Positions 9,182 through 18,505 of a DNA stretch of 64,000 bases are shown here, one piece after another; within the stretch, counting starts at the first letter, position 1, and every line of letters begins with the position of its first letter. The notes beneath the pieces were generated by a model. That model ran no database searches, was not told the origin of the DNA, and saw only the letters and a program-made list of their open reading frames with translations. The stretch is taken from positions 1,116,001 to 1,180,000 of the forward strand of contig NZ_CP058988.1 in NCBI RefSeq assembly GCF_019278565.1, written 5' to 3'. The DNA is from Cellulophaga sp. HaHa_2_95 (lineage in GTDB: Bacteria > Bacteroidota > Bacteroidia > Flavobacteriales > Flavobacteriaceae). The position numbers and the translations under genes are program-made.

Positions 9182-10741
9182 ATGGCAGGAGGAAAACAGT
9201 CACCACGTCAGAAAATGGTTAACTTAATGTACTTAGTGTTCATTTGTATGTTAGCCCTGAATATGAGTAAAGAAGTTCTAGCGGCATTCGGTCTTATGAA
9301 TGAGAAGATGGAAGTTTCTAACCAAAAAACTTCAGATAACAATTTAGCATTCTTAGATGGTCTTGAAACAAAGGCTTCCGAAGATGCAGCTAAATACGCT
9401 GAAGATTTCAAAAAAGCACAGACAGTACAAAAATTATCTCAAGAGTATTATGATTATTTAGAAGCTCTTAAGAAAGATATGACTGCTGGTGTTGAGGATC
9501 CAAAGGATTACCAAGTAATGGATAAGTCTGACTTTTTAGATCAAAAATTCTTCGCAGGAGATAATTTGGCAGAAGGTGGTAAGGAATTCATGAAAAGAAT
9601 AGAAGAGTACCGTACTAAAGTTTCAGTATTAGTACCAGCGAAATTAAAAGCATCTGTTATTGCTAGATTTGAAACTGGTGATGCTAATGGTAAAGTAGAA
9701 AAGAAAGATAAGACAAAGCAAGATTGGTTAAACTACCATTTTGAAAGCTTTCCTCTAATTGCTTCTTTGACTAAAATTACAGCTTTACAAGCTGATATCA
9801 AGTCTACGGAAGAAGATGCTTTAAAATCGATGTTAGAAGGTAACTTAACAGATCAAGTTTCCTTAACAAACTTTAAAACTTCTCTTTTTGGATCTAAATC
9901 TGCTTTTTATTCTGGAGAAAAATATGATGGTAAAATTATCATTAGTAAAACAGATAACTCTTCTACACCTGTAAGAGCAGAATTAACTCTTGATGGTAAG
10001 AAGTTAACAGCAGATACAGATTACAAGCTTGAAGCTGGTGGTGTTAAAATGTTGATTAGTACTGGTAACCCAGGAGATCACGTAGTAGCAGGTACAATCT
10101 TCTTTATGCAAGATGGTACAGAAGTTCCTGTAGAAGTGAATAATTCATTCGCTACAATTTCTAAGCCAGGAGCTGCTTTAATTGCTGCTGACAAAATGAA
10201 TGTAGTATATCGTGGTGTTGCTAACCCAATGTCAATATCTATACCAGGTATTCCTGATAATAAAGTAAGTGCTAATGCAGCAGGTTTATCTAAGCGTAGC
10301 GGTAGTAGTTATGTTATGAATCCTGGAACTGGAAGATCAGTTACTATTAGTGCATCTGGTAAATTACCTGACGGACAGGTAGTATCTTCTAAATCTGAAT
10401 TCAGAATTAAAGATATTCCAAGACCTAATGGATCTATTAGAGGAGAAACTAACTCAGCTAAAATGCCAAGAACTAACTTAGAAATATCTACGGTTGGTGC
10501 ATTATTAGAGGATTTCGATTTCGATTTAAATCTTGCTGTAAGTGGATTCAAATTTAAAGTTCCTGGGCAACCAACAGTGGTAGTTAGAGGTAACAAATTA
10601 AATGGTGCTGCTAAGTCTGCTTTGAAAAGAGCTGGTCGTGGAGATGCTGTTCAGATATTTGATATTGAAGCTTATATAACAAATAACAAGTCTTACAGGT
10701 TGAAAAAAGTATCACCAGTAGTGGTTGAACTTACAAACTAG
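9182..10741 (+). CDS. gldM: gliding motility / type IX secretion motor protein GldM
   Basis: Long periplasmic shaft of the GldLM motor (519 residues). One N-terminal membrane helix (about residues 15-37, NLMYLVFICMLALNMSK) anchors it. A helical periplasmic domain follows (about 40-220), then beta-rich Ig-like domains to the C-terminus (for example FGSKSAFYSGEKYDGKI and VVYRGVANPMSISIPG). The start MAGGKQSPRQKMVNLMYLVF is almost diagnostic of the family. It couples GldL to the GldK/GldN ring. It starts 57 bp after gldL, and gldN follows after 103 bp. Confidence 0.97.
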   Translation: MAGGKQSPRQKMVNLMYLVFICMLALNMSKEVLAAFGLMNEKMEVSNQKTSDNNLAFLDGLETKASEDAAKYAEDFKKAQTVQKLSQEYYDYLEALKKDMTAGVEDPKDYQVMDKSDFLDQKFFAGDNLAEGGKEFMKRIEEYRTKVSVLVPAKLKASVIARFETGDANGKVEKKDKTKQDWLNYHFESFPLIASLTKITALQADIKSTEEDALKSMLEGNLTDQVSLTNFKTSLFGSKSAFYSGEKYDGKIIISKTDNSSTPVRAELTLDGKKLTADTDYKLEAGGVKMLISTGNPGDHVVAGTIFFMQDGTEVPVEVNNSFATISKPGAALIAADKMNVVYRGVANPMSISIPGIPDNKVSANAAGLSKRSGSSYVMNPGTGRSVTISASGKLPDGQVVSSKSEFRIKDIPRPNGSIRGETNSAKMPRTNLEISTVGALLEDFDFDLNLAVSGFKFKVPGQPTVVVRGNKLNGAAKSALKRAGRGDAVQIFDIEAYITNNKSYRLKKVSPVVVELTN

Positions 10742-10844
10742 TAATAAAATTTATTGAAAAGCGTTATAAGTTTATAAGAACGTAAATTCTAAACGACTTA
10801 TAACGAATTTCAGTAAAGGTGTAAAAACAAATAAATTTTTAAAA

Positions 10845-11747
10845 ATGAATTGGAAAAATGTTTTATTAATTGGTGCGGTAGCTTTATTGCCAATATCTAC
10901 AATGGCTCAGGCAAATATATTAAATGCCAAAAGACCGGAAGAGATAGGTAAGAAAACTGAATCTCAAATAGAGAAGGATAATGACGCTCCTTTAGAATAC
11001 GGTTATGTTGATGATAGAGACATTCTATGGTCAAAAACAGTATGGGAAGTTATCGATTTAGATGAAAGAGTAAACTTTCCGTTATACTACCCAATTGATA
11101 CTGTAGATATAGGTTCTGATAGAAGATCTTTATACGATGTTTTAATAAAAAACATTAAAAATGGTAAAATTAAAGATATCTATGCAGATTCTTATTTTAC
11201 TGAAAAAAGAGAATTCTCAGACTTACAAGCTACTATGCAAAAAGTTGATACGACCGATTATGGTTATGAACAATATAATGCAGGTGAGCAAGTATCTCCA
11301 GAATACATTAACAGAAGAGATTTAGCAGCTGCAGATTTAGAAGAGTACTTAGTTAAAGGTATTTGGTATTTTGATAAGCGTCAAGGCGAATTAAAATATA
11401 GACTTCTAGGTATTGCTCCAAGAGCTCCAGATGTTAACTTTATCGATGATGAATCTATGGATCAAGAAGAGAACAAAGTTGCCTTATTCTGGGTATGGTA
11501 CCCAAGTGCAAGACAAATTCTTCATGAAGCTAAAGTATTTAATCAAAGAAACTCTGCACAACCTATATCTTTTGATATGTTGTTAAATGCAAGAAGGTTT
11601 AATGCAACAATTTATAAAGAAGATAACGTTTATGGTGATCGTGCTATTAAAGATTACATTTCTGATAACTCTTTATTCCAATTGCTAGAATCTAATCGTA
11701 TTAAAGAAACAATTAGAGATAAGGAACAAGATATGTGGAGTTATTAA
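10845..11747 (+). CDS. gldN: gliding motility / type IX secretion protein GldN
   Basis: Periplasmic ring partner of GldK (PorN equivalent), 300 residues. A cleavable signal peptide (MNWKNVLLIGAVALLPISTMAQA, cut expected after AQA) is followed by family landmarks: DDRDILWSKTVWEVIDLDER, NFPLYYPID and VALFWVWYPSARQILHEA. It closes the gldKLMN cluster; a rho-independent terminator starts about 28 bp after the stop codon. Confidence 0.96.
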   Translation: MNWKNVLLIGAVALLPISTMAQANILNAKRPEEIGKKTESQIEKDNDAPLEYGYVDDRDILWSKTVWEVIDLDERVNFPLYYPIDTVDIGSDRRSLYDVLIKNIKNGKIKDIYADSYFTEKREFSDLQATMQKVDTTDYGYEQYNAGEQVSPEYINRRDLAAADLEEYLVKGIWYFDKRQGELKYRLLGIAPRAPDVNFIDDESMDQEENKVALFWVWYPSARQILHEAKVFNQRNSAQPISFDMLLNARRFNATIYKEDNVYGDRAIKDYISDNSLFQLLESNRIKETIRDKEQDMWSY

Positions 11748-11774
11748 TTTAAAAATTCCAATTCAACATAAAAC

Positions 11775-11809
11775 AAAAAAGTCTTAGCCAATGGTTAAGA
11801 CTTTTTTTT
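11775..11809 (+). terminator. rho-independent terminator after gldN
   Basis: Stem GTCTTAGCC / GGTTAAGAC (one G-T pair) with a 3-nt loop, extended by an A run on the left and a run of eight T on the right. It ends the gldKLMN transcript. Confidence 0.9.
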
Positions 11810-11821
11810 ATGCCAATTAGC

Positions 11822-11829
11822 TACCTTTG
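11822..11829 (+). promoter_or_regulatory. -7 box TACCTTTG before the FAD oxidoreductase
   Basis: Exact TAnnTTTG match ending only 4 bp before the ATG at 11834. Transcription starting a few bases past the box would make a leaderless or nearly leaderless mRNA. This also decides the start codon, because the in-frame ATG at 11810 lies upstream of the box. Confidence 0.6.
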
Positions 11830-11833
11830 CAGT

Positions 11834-12892
11834 ATGATAGATTATTTAATTGTAGGTCTTGGGTTGGCAGGTATTTCTTTTTGTGAACAACTAGAAGAAC
11901 ATCATAAAACATACCGTGTAATTGCAGATAAATCGCAAACATCGTCGGTAGTTGCAGGTGGTTTATATAATCCAGTAATTTTAAAACGTTTCACACTGGC
12001 ATGGAATGCAAAAGAGCAGCTAGAAACGGCACTACCGTTTTATGAGAAATTAGCTAAAAAATTACATACGCAGTTAGATTTTAAAGTTCCAGTACTGCGC
12101 AGATTCGCCTCTATCGAAGAACAAAATATGTGGTTTGAAGCTGCGGATAAACCGCAATTAGGATATTTTTTATCAACGAGTATCAAAAAAAATGATAATA
12201 CATGTGTTGATGCTCCATTTGGCTATGGAGAAGTAAAGTATACCGGCAGAATAGCAACCAAAGTACTTTTGGCTAATTATGAGAAATATCTTTTGACTAA
12301 TATGCTCTTGCAGCAAGAGACTTTTGATTACGAAGAACTGGAAATAAAAGCCGATCATATAGCCTACCGAGGAATAGCAGCAAAAAGAATCATTTTTGCA
12401 ACAGGATTTGGTTTGCATGAGAATCCATTTTTTAACTACTTACCTTTAAATGGCACTAAGGGAGAATTACTAACGATAAAGGCTCCAGATCTAAAGGAAG
12501 AGAATGTTATAAAATCATCTGTGTTTATTATTCCGTTAGGCGATGATTTATACCGCGTCGGGGCCACCTATAAATGGAAAGATAAAACAAATTTACCCAC
12601 GGCAGCATCTAAACAAGAACTTCTAGAAAAGCTAGAAACGTTCTTGACGTGTAAATACGAAGTCGTAGATCATGTGGCAGGTATTCGCCCAACGGTAGCA
12701 GATCGTAGACCTTTAGTAGGGCAGCATCCAGAAGAGGATAAATTATTTATTTTAAATGGTTTTGGCTCTAGAGGTGTTATGATTGCACCAACAGCTTCCG
12801 CCTCCTTATACCAATTTATTGAGGATGGTACTGCAATTCATCCCGAGATGAATAGTGCGCGTTTTACTAAAAAATACTACCAAGAAAAATAA
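11834..12892 (+). CDS. FAD-dependent oxidoreductase, DAO family
   Basis: 352-residue flavoprotein of the D-amino-acid oxidase/glycine oxidase superfamily. The N-terminal dinucleotide-binding motif is YLIVGLGLAGISFCEQLEE. The substrate-domain part ends in the family C-terminal signature: AGIRPTVADRRPLVGQHPEE, then LFILNGFGSRGVMIAPTAS, which closes the FAD site. Likely a cytoplasmic oxidase or dehydrogenase of an amine or amino acid; the substrate cannot be read from sequence. I start at the ATG of MIDYLIVG rather than eight codons upstream because the promoter -7 box lies between. Confidence 0.85.
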   Translation: MIDYLIVGLGLAGISFCEQLEEHHKTYRVIADKSQTSSVVAGGLYNPVILKRFTLAWNAKEQLETALPFYEKLAKKLHTQLDFKVPVLRRFASIEEQNMWFEAADKPQLGYFLSTSIKKNDNTCVDAPFGYGEVKYTGRIATKVLLANYEKYLLTNMLLQQETFDYEELEIKADHIAYRGIAAKRIIFATGFGLHENPFFNYLPLNGTKGELLTIKAPDLKEENVIKSSVFIIPLGDDLYRVGATYKWKDKTNLPTAASKQELLEKLETFLTCKYEVVDHVAGIRPTVADRRPLVGQHPEEDKLFILNGFGSRGVMIAPTASASLYQFIEDGTAIHPEMNSARFTKKYYQEK

Positions 12893-12897
12893 GGAAA

Positions 12898-13302
12898 TTA
12901 AGAAGTCCTTTTTTTGTCATGATTTACTATCGCATTAGGATCATAACTAATAAACATATTGATCCATATATTACGAGATAGACGCATGATGAGTGGCATG
13001 AAAACAACTAAGGTGCCCATAATAGCAAAAAAGCTAGTCTTTAATTCAGTACCCATAAATAAAAAGGTGATAACAAATGCGGCTACAGCAAAAGCAATTC
13101 CTACACCATAACTAACATACATTGCACCATAAAAAAAAGAAGGCTCTATTTTGTATTTAGTGCCACAATGAGAACAACGCTCATGCATTTTAAAAATTTT
13201 GGTCAAATGAAAAGGGTTTTTGTCCACATACATGCTCTCATTTTGACATTTAGGACAAGTTCCTGTTAAAATACTGTAGAGTTTGTTTCCTTTTTTTAAC
13301 AT
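12898..13302 (-). CDS. DUF983 family membrane protein
   Basis: 134-residue protein with two CxxC-type pairs, CPKCQ and CSHCGTKYKIEP, in the cytosolic N-terminal part (a probable small metal site), then two membrane helices (about residues 57-78 and 84-105). The C-terminal block MRLSRNIWINMFISY is shared almost word for word with the paralogue at 25844-26233. Function is unknown for the family. An in-frame ATG at 13407 would add 35 residues overlapping the divergent ABC-F gene; I prefer 13302, which begins MLKKGNKLYSIL and matches the paralogue's MNILKGTKIYSIL. Confidence 0.85.
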   Translation of the reverse strand: MLKKGNKLYSILTGTCPKCQNESMYVDKNPFHLTKIFKMHERCSHCGTKYKIEPSFFYGAMYVSYGVGIAFAVAAFVITFLFMGTELKTSFFAIMGTLVVFMPLIMRLSRNIWINMFISYDPNAIVNHDKKRTS

Positions 13303-13392
13303 TTGCAAAAGTTTTAGCAAAAATAAGATTTTAGGAGGTCTTCTTGTGTAACTAAAGTCACAAAAAACTAATAAAGAAAATAAAAATACTAC

Positions 13393-15309
13393 ATGCTTAA
13401 TATTCATAATCTTTCTGTTTCATTCGCTGGCGAATATCTATTTGAAGAAATTTCATTTCGTTTAAATACTGGCGATAGAGTTGGCCTAATTGGTAAAAAC
13501 GGGGCAGGAAAATCTACCTTATTAAAATTGTTGTCTAAAGAAATGCAACCAGATACGGGTATTATCGCCTCCGATAAAGAAGTGCGTATTGGTTTTTTAA
13601 AGCAAGATTTAGATTTTGAGCAAGGAAGAACAGTTTTAGAAGAGGCTTATCAAGCATTTGAGGAAATTATTGCTTTAGAAAAAAAACTGGCTTACACTAA
13701 TGAGCAACTTGCAGAACGTACAGATTATGAAAGTGAGGGATATTCAAAACTTATAGAAGACTTGAGTGATATCACACACCACTATGAAATTTTAGGGGGG
13801 TATAATTATCAAGGAGAAACAGAAAAGATATTACAAGGTCTAGGTTTTAAAAGAGAAGATTTTGATAAACATACAGACACGTTCTCTGGTGGATGGCGTA
13901 TGCGTATTGAGTTGGCAAAATTATTATTGCAGAATAATGATGTGTTGCTTTTAGATGAGCCCACCAACCACTTAGATATTGAATCTATTATCTGGTTAGA
14001 GCAATTTTTGAGAGGTAGCTCTAGTGCAGTAGCAATTGTATCGCATGATAAAATGTTCTTAGATAATGTCACTAATAGAACTATTGAAATTTCATTAGGT
14101 AGAATTTACGATTATAATAAACCTTACTCTGAGTTTTTAGTGCTTCGTAAAGAAATTCAGGAGCAGCAATTAAGTGCGCAGAGAAATCAAGAAAAGCAAA
14201 TACAACAGACAGAGAAGTTAATAGAAAAGTTTAGAGCAAAAGCTTCTAAGGCAACGATGGCACAGTCTTTAATTAAAAAATTAGATAAGCTAGACCGCAT
14301 AGAAGTCGATGAGGATGATAATAGTGTTATGAATCTTAAATTTCCGATATCCGTAACACCAGGTAGAGTAGTGGTAGAAATTGAAGACCTGTCTAAGCAT
14401 TATGGAGAAAAAGAGGTTCTTAATAATATAGATCTATTAATAGAGCGCGATATTAAGACCGCTTTTGTTGGACAGAACGGTCAGGGGAAATCTACTTTGG
14501 CTAAAATTATTGTAGGAGAATTAGAGCATCAAGGACGATTAAAGTTAGGGCACAATGTTCAAATAGGATATTTTGCACAAAACCAAGCAGAATATTTAGA
14601 TGGGAATAAAACAATACTAAATACGATGATTGATGCGGCTAACGAGACTAATAGAAGTAAGGTCCGAGATATATTGGGTTCTTTTCTCTTTAGAGGGGAT
14701 GAGGTAGATAAATACGTGAAAGTACTATCAGGAGGAGAGCGGAACCGTTTAGCGCTGGCTAAAATGCTTTTACAGCCTTTTAACGTATTAGTAATGGATG
14801 AGCCTACCAACCACTTGGATATAAAATCTAAAAATGTTTTGAAGCAAGCACTTCAAAGTTTTGAAGGTACTTTAATCTTAGTTTCTCACGATAGAGATTT
14901 TTTACAAGGCTTAACGAGTAATGTTTACGAATTTAAAGACGGTGCAATAAAGGAATATCTTGGAGATATAGATTTCTATTTAGAGCAGCGTAAAGTTGAA
15001 GATTTTAGAGAAATAGAGAAAAAGCAGGTCCAGGTTAAACAGAAAGTTAAAAAGGTAGTTGCTACAGAAATAAGTTATGAAGATCAAAAAAAGCTAAAAT
15101 CTCTTAACAATAAATTAAGCTCGGTTGAAAGTACTATTTCGCAATTAGAAAAAGAAATAAAACAAATAGACAAAGACTTAGTAAACAATTACGAAGCGAC
15201 CATTGCAAAACCAAACTTTTTTGAATCTTACGAGAAAAAGAAGAAGACTTTGAAGCAACTAATGGAGCAATGGGAGGAAATTACTATAAAATTAGAAGAA
15301 TTTTCATAA
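13393..15309 (+). CDS. ABC-F family ATPase (translation factor type)
   Basis: Soluble protein of 638 residues with two ATP-binding cassettes and no membrane segment. Cassette 1: Walker A GKNGAGKST (about 34-42), signature FSGGWRMRIELAK, Walker B LLLDEPTNHLD. Cassette 2: GQNGQGKST (about 359), LSGGERNRLALAK, VLVMDEPTNHLD. Between them is the charged P-site tRNA-interaction linker (residues about 245-300, rich in Q, K and E), and the C-terminus is a coiled coil of about 80 residues, as in Uup/YheS-type members. ABC-F proteins bind the ribosomal E site and relieve stalls; some protect against antibiotics. Which subfamily this is cannot be settled by eye. Confidence 0.93.
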   Translation: MLNIHNLSVSFAGEYLFEEISFRLNTGDRVGLIGKNGAGKSTLLKLLSKEMQPDTGIIASDKEVRIGFLKQDLDFEQGRTVLEEAYQAFEEIIALEKKLAYTNEQLAERTDYESEGYSKLIEDLSDITHHYEILGGYNYQGETEKILQGLGFKREDFDKHTDTFSGGWRMRIELAKLLLQNNDVLLLDEPTNHLDIESIIWLEQFLRGSSSAVAIVSHDKMFLDNVTNRTIEISLGRIYDYNKPYSEFLVLRKEIQEQQLSAQRNQEKQIQQTEKLIEKFRAKASKATMAQSLIKKLDKLDRIEVDEDDNSVMNLKFPISVTPGRVVVEIEDLSKHYGEKEVLNNIDLLIERDIKTAFVGQNGQGKSTLAKIIVGELEHQGRLKLGHNVQIGYFAQNQAEYLDGNKTILNTMIDAANETNRSKVRDILGSFLFRGDEVDKYVKVLSGGERNRLALAKMLLQPFNVLVMDEPTNHLDIKSKNVLKQALQSFEGTLILVSHDRDFLQGLTSNVYEFKDGAIKEYLGDIDFYLEQRKVEDFREIEKKQVQVKQKVKKVVATEISYEDQKKLKSLNNKLSSVESTISQLEKEIKQIDKDLVNNYEATIAKPNFFESYEKKKKTLKQLMEQWEEITIKLEEFS

Positions 15310-15478
15310 GCAATTTTACCAATCATCTTCTATATACTACAGATTATCGTAGTTTCACAACGTAAATGGATGATTTACATGTAGTTCATCGAATTCTTCT
15401 GTATCGTACGACATAATATTTTAAATTTGTAGGAGTATTCCTATAGATGTTTAAAGGGGTATTTTTAAAATTTAGCGT

Positions 15479-16378
15479 ATGACCATTAAAATTTGGAAAT
15501 CACTATTGGTAATTCTGTTGTTTACAACAGGTGTATTTGCTATTCCTAAAGCTGAGAAAAAGGCACTTGTAGATTTATATGAAAGTACAAATGGCGATGG
15601 TTGGAAAACTTCTTGGAACTTAGTTACGAAAGTTTCTAAATGGGACGGTGTGGTTATAGAAGATAATCACGTTGTTGCTATTACGCTATTTAATAATAAC
15701 TTGACGGGGGTACTTCCTTCTAGTATTGGAGATTTGAAGTATTTGAAAATTTTAAATCTAGCTTTTAATACTATAGAAGGGCAATTACCAGTTGGCTTGT
15801 TTCGATTAACAAACTTAGAGGTTTTAAGACTAGGTAAAAACAAACTTCAAGGTGCAATTCCAAATGAAATTGGAGCTTTAAAAAAATTAGAGCATTTAGA
15901 TTTGTATCACAATAATATATCTGGGGCATTGCCAGAGGTTCTTGGTTCATTGTCTCGGTTAAGAGTAATCTCACTTTCAGATAATAGAATTGAAGGGAAA
16001 CTACCTGAATCAATTAGTAGCTTATCCAATTTAGAGCGCTTAGAGCTTTCTGAAAATAATTTAATGGGTGACCTTCCTAAAAACTTAAGTGCACTACAAG
16101 GGCTAAAAGTATTAGCCATCGCAAATAATTCGTTCTCAAATAAATTTCCATCAGAGATCTTTAAGATGCAAAATTTAGAAGTTTTGCAGATTCAGAAAAA
16201 TAACTTTGAAGTAAATTTCTTGGCAGATTTTTCTTCTACAGCTTCTAGTTTGGTTGTTTTTGACTTTGATGGTAAGACTAATGTATCTTACAGTAAAAGA
16301 AATTTAAAAGATCTTTATTTAGATTCTAATACCCGTACAGCAAAGACGAAGTTTGAAGATGAAGAGGAAAAAAATTAA
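15479..16378 (+). CDS. exported leucine-rich-repeat protein, first of three in tandem
   Basis: 299 residues. Signal peptide MTIKIWKSLLVILLFTTGVFA, then a cap segment (EKKALVDLYESTNGDGWKTS) like the LRRNT region of plant receptor-like proteins, then about eight repeats of LxxLxxLxLxxNxLxGxLP (for example LTGVLPSSIGDLKYL, LQGAIPNEIGALKKL, ISGALPEVLGSLSRL). The C-terminus is charged (KTKFEDEEEKN). No T9SS C-terminal domain or lipobox is visible, so it is probably periplasmic or secreted. Solenoids of this kind bind proteins or glycans. Starts 20 bp before the paralogue at 16399, with which it is probably cotranscribed. Confidence 0.85.
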   Translation: MTIKIWKSLLVILLFTTGVFAIPKAEKKALVDLYESTNGDGWKTSWNLVTKVSKWDGVVIEDNHVVAITLFNNNLTGVLPSSIGDLKYLKILNLAFNTIEGQLPVGLFRLTNLEVLRLGKNKLQGAIPNEIGALKKLEHLDLYHNNISGALPEVLGSLSRLRVISLSDNRIEGKLPESISSLSNLERLELSENNLMGDLPKNLSALQGLKVLAIANNSFSNKFPSEIFKMQNLEVLQIQKNNFEVNFLADFSSTASSLVVFDFDGKTNVSYSKRNLKDLYLDSNTRTAKTKFEDEEEKN

Positions 16379-16398
16379 TTAAGTTAAGTATCATAGCT

Positions 16399-17286
16399 AT
16401 GAAAAACATGATAAAGACATTTTTGATAATTGGAGTATTCGGAAGTTTTAATTCGTATGCGGAAATTTCTAAAGCGGAAAAAGATGCTTTGGTTGATTTA
16501 TACACCCAAACAGACGGGCAGGGATGGCATACTACGTGGGATTTAAATAGTCCTGTAAGTAGTTGGCACGGTGTGACTGTAAAAAATGATCAGGTAATAA
16601 AAGTAAATCTGTTTCATAATAACCTTAGTGGTGTATTGCCAGCGAGTATTGGGGCCTTAAAAAACTTAACAGAATTAAATCTAGCATTTAACCAATTAAC
16701 AGGGGTGTTGCCTTCGGAAATTAGTGCCTTAGAAAATTTGATCATTCTGAAATTAGAAATGAATAGATTAAAAGGCTCTTTGCCTGAAAATTTAGGTAAA
16801 ATGATTTCCTTACAAGAATTAACTGCTTTTAATAATTTTTTATCAGGAGAAATACCAAACAGCATCGGAGAATTAAAAACACTTAGGACTTTAAATTTAT
16901 CGAGTAATAATTTCAAAGGAGCTATACCTTCTTCTATAGGGAATTTAGAGCAATTAGAATCTTTAGGTTTGTTTGAAAATGGCTTGCAAGGAATAATGCC
17001 TTCAGAGCTGGGGAACTTAGGGAAGTTAAAAGAATTAGTGTTGGCAAATAATAAATTAAACGGGGCTATACCTAAAGAAGTAGGGCAATTGGCGAGTTTG
17101 GAAATTTTTCAAATTCAAAATAATGGCTTTGATTCTTTTGAAGATATTAGTAGTTTAAAAATAAATAGTTTATTGGTATTTGATTTTGATGAGGAGAAAA
17201 TAGAAACCTCTCCCAAATTTAAAGACATAAAGAAATACACAACAAGAATGGCCGATACCAAGTTTGAGGATGATACCGATAATTAG
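16399..17286 (+). CDS. exported leucine-rich-repeat protein, second of three
   Basis: 295 residues, same plan as its neighbours: signal peptide (MKNMIKTFLIIGVFGSFNSYA), cap EKDALVDLYTQTDGQGWHTT with PVSSWHGVTV, plant-type repeats (LSGVLPASIGALKNL, LTGVLPSEISALENL, FKGAIPSSIGNLEQL, LNGAIPKEVGQLASL), and tail ADTKFEDDTDN. The ending matches KTKFEDEEEKN of the first copy, so these two are the closer pair. A strong terminator follows 20 bp after the stop. Confidence 0.85.
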   Translation: MKNMIKTFLIIGVFGSFNSYAEISKAEKDALVDLYTQTDGQGWHTTWDLNSPVSSWHGVTVKNDQVIKVNLFHNNLSGVLPASIGALKNLTELNLAFNQLTGVLPSEISALENLIILKLEMNRLKGSLPENLGKMISLQELTAFNNFLSGEIPNSIGELKTLRTLNLSSNNFKGAIPSSIGNLEQLESLGLFENGLQGIMPSELGNLGKLKELVLANNKLNGAIPKEVGQLASLEIFQIQNNGFDSFEDISSLKINSLLVFDFDEEKIETSPKFKDIKKYTTRMADTKFEDDTDN

Positions 17287-17305
17287 ACATTATAAACTGA
17301 ATTAA

Positions 17306-17339
17306 AGAAAAAGAGGTACTGTATAGTACCTCTTTTTTT
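17306..17339 (+). terminator. rho-independent terminator after the second LRR gene
   Basis: Perfect stem AAGAGGTACT / AGTACCTCTT with a GTAT loop and a T run. It separates the first two LRR genes from the third. Confidence 0.9.
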
Positions 17340-17456
17340 ATACATTTATCATAAATAGATAGATTTTACGTTATGTATTTTACGTAACCTATTTATAAAC
17401 CATAAATGAAAGGTGTTTCACAACATATCCTTTTGTTTAAATGTATTGACCAAATC

Positions 17457-18341
17457 ATGAAACCAATAAGCAAAAAGTTATTATTTGTTTTTTTGTGTTC
17501 GTATTGTTTCATCTCGAAAGCACAAATTCCTGATGATGAAAAGAACGCATTATTGTCATTATTTACCGCTACTAAAGGTCCTCAATGGAACATTCAATGG
17601 GACTTATCACAACCCGTTACGGAATGGTACGGAGTAAAAATCAAAGAAAATCATGTAGTTGGGATTGAATTAGGACGAAATAATTTAACAGGAATACTCC
17701 CTAAGGAAATTTCGAATTTAAAGAAGCTCGAAATTTTAAATCTATCCTTAAATAATTTGAAAGGTAATTTCCCTAAAGAATTGCTAAGTTTAGTGGAGTT
17801 AAAAGAGATTAGTCTTGAAATGAATAATTTCAAAAATCAAATACCCGCTGCAATCAGCCAATTACAGCGCTTAGAAATACTATCCTTATATAACAATGCG
17901 TTCACAGGGGTAATCCCAGAAAGTCTTGGTAGTATTAAGAACCTCAAAGTTATTAATCTTTCAGGTAATTATTTAGAAGGTACTATTCCGTTGTCTTTTG
18001 GGGGCCTATGTAACTTGGAGGTTCTAGGCTTATTTGGAAATAAATTGAGTGGAGTTATTGCGCTTAATTTTGATAAATTACCAAAATTGTATGAAATTAC
18101 TTTAGCTTATAATAAGTTTTATGGTCCTGTGCCGGAAGGTATAGATGTGCTAGGAGATTTAAAATATTTACAGCTTCAAGGAAATAATTTTAATTCTTTT
18201 GATAGCCTAAAAAATATTAATAAGGAGCGTTTAATTACATTAAATACCGATAGTCTGGCGCTACAAAAAGGGGCTGATTTATTTGAATTAGAGGTAGTTC
18301 CTGAAGCAAACGCTAAAGGAAAAGGGCTAATATTAGAATAA
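17457..18341 (+). CDS. exported leucine-rich-repeat protein, third of three
   Basis: 294 residues from the ATG at 17457, where a clean signal peptide begins (MKPISKKLLFVFLCSYCFISKAQ); an in-frame ATG at 17406 would place 17 residues in front of it, and the shorter form matches the 299 and 295 residues of the paralogues. Cap DDEKNALLSLFTATKGPQWN and PVTEWYGVKI, then plant-type repeats (LTGILPKEISNLKKL, FTGVIPESLGSIKNL, LEGTIPLSFGGLCNL). The C-terminal tail differs from copies one and two. It has its own upstream gap and terminator, so it is probably regulated separately. Confidence 0.83.
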   Translation: MKPISKKLLFVFLCSYCFISKAQIPDDEKNALLSLFTATKGPQWNIQWDLSQPVTEWYGVKIKENHVVGIELGRNNLTGILPKEISNLKKLEILNLSLNNLKGNFPKELLSLVELKEISLEMNNFKNQIPAAISQLQRLEILSLYNNAFTGVIPESLGSIKNLKVINLSGNYLEGTIPLSFGGLCNLEVLGLFGNKLSGVIALNFDKLPKLYEITLAYNKFYGPVPEGIDVLGDLKYLQLQGNNFNSFDSLKNINKERLITLNTDSLALQKGADLFELEVVPEANAKGKGLILE

Positions 18342-18365
18342 AAGTCAAAAAATATCGATTAAAAT

Positions 18366-18395
18366 AAAGGGATGCAATTTTTGCATCCCTTTTTT
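18366..18395 (+). terminator. rho-independent terminator after the third LRR gene
   Basis: Stem AAGGGATGCAA / TTGCATCCCTT with a TTT loop and a following T run, about 25 bp after the stop codon. Confidence 0.9.
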
Positions 18396-18465
18396 ATGTG
18401 GTAAGATATAGTGATGGTTGCGATTTTTTAAGAAATGTTTAACTAAACTAGCTTAAACTAATGGA

Positions 18466-18473
18466 TAGTTTTG
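18466..18473 (+). promoter_or_regulatory. -7 box TAGTTTTG of the RND efflux operon
   Basis: Exact TAnnTTTG match 33 bp before the ATG at 18506. An upstream in-frame ATG at 18461 overlaps this box, which argues for the downstream start. Confidence 0.5.
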
Positions 18474-18505
18474 TAGTCCAATACAATTCCAACCAGAATA
18501 AACTC

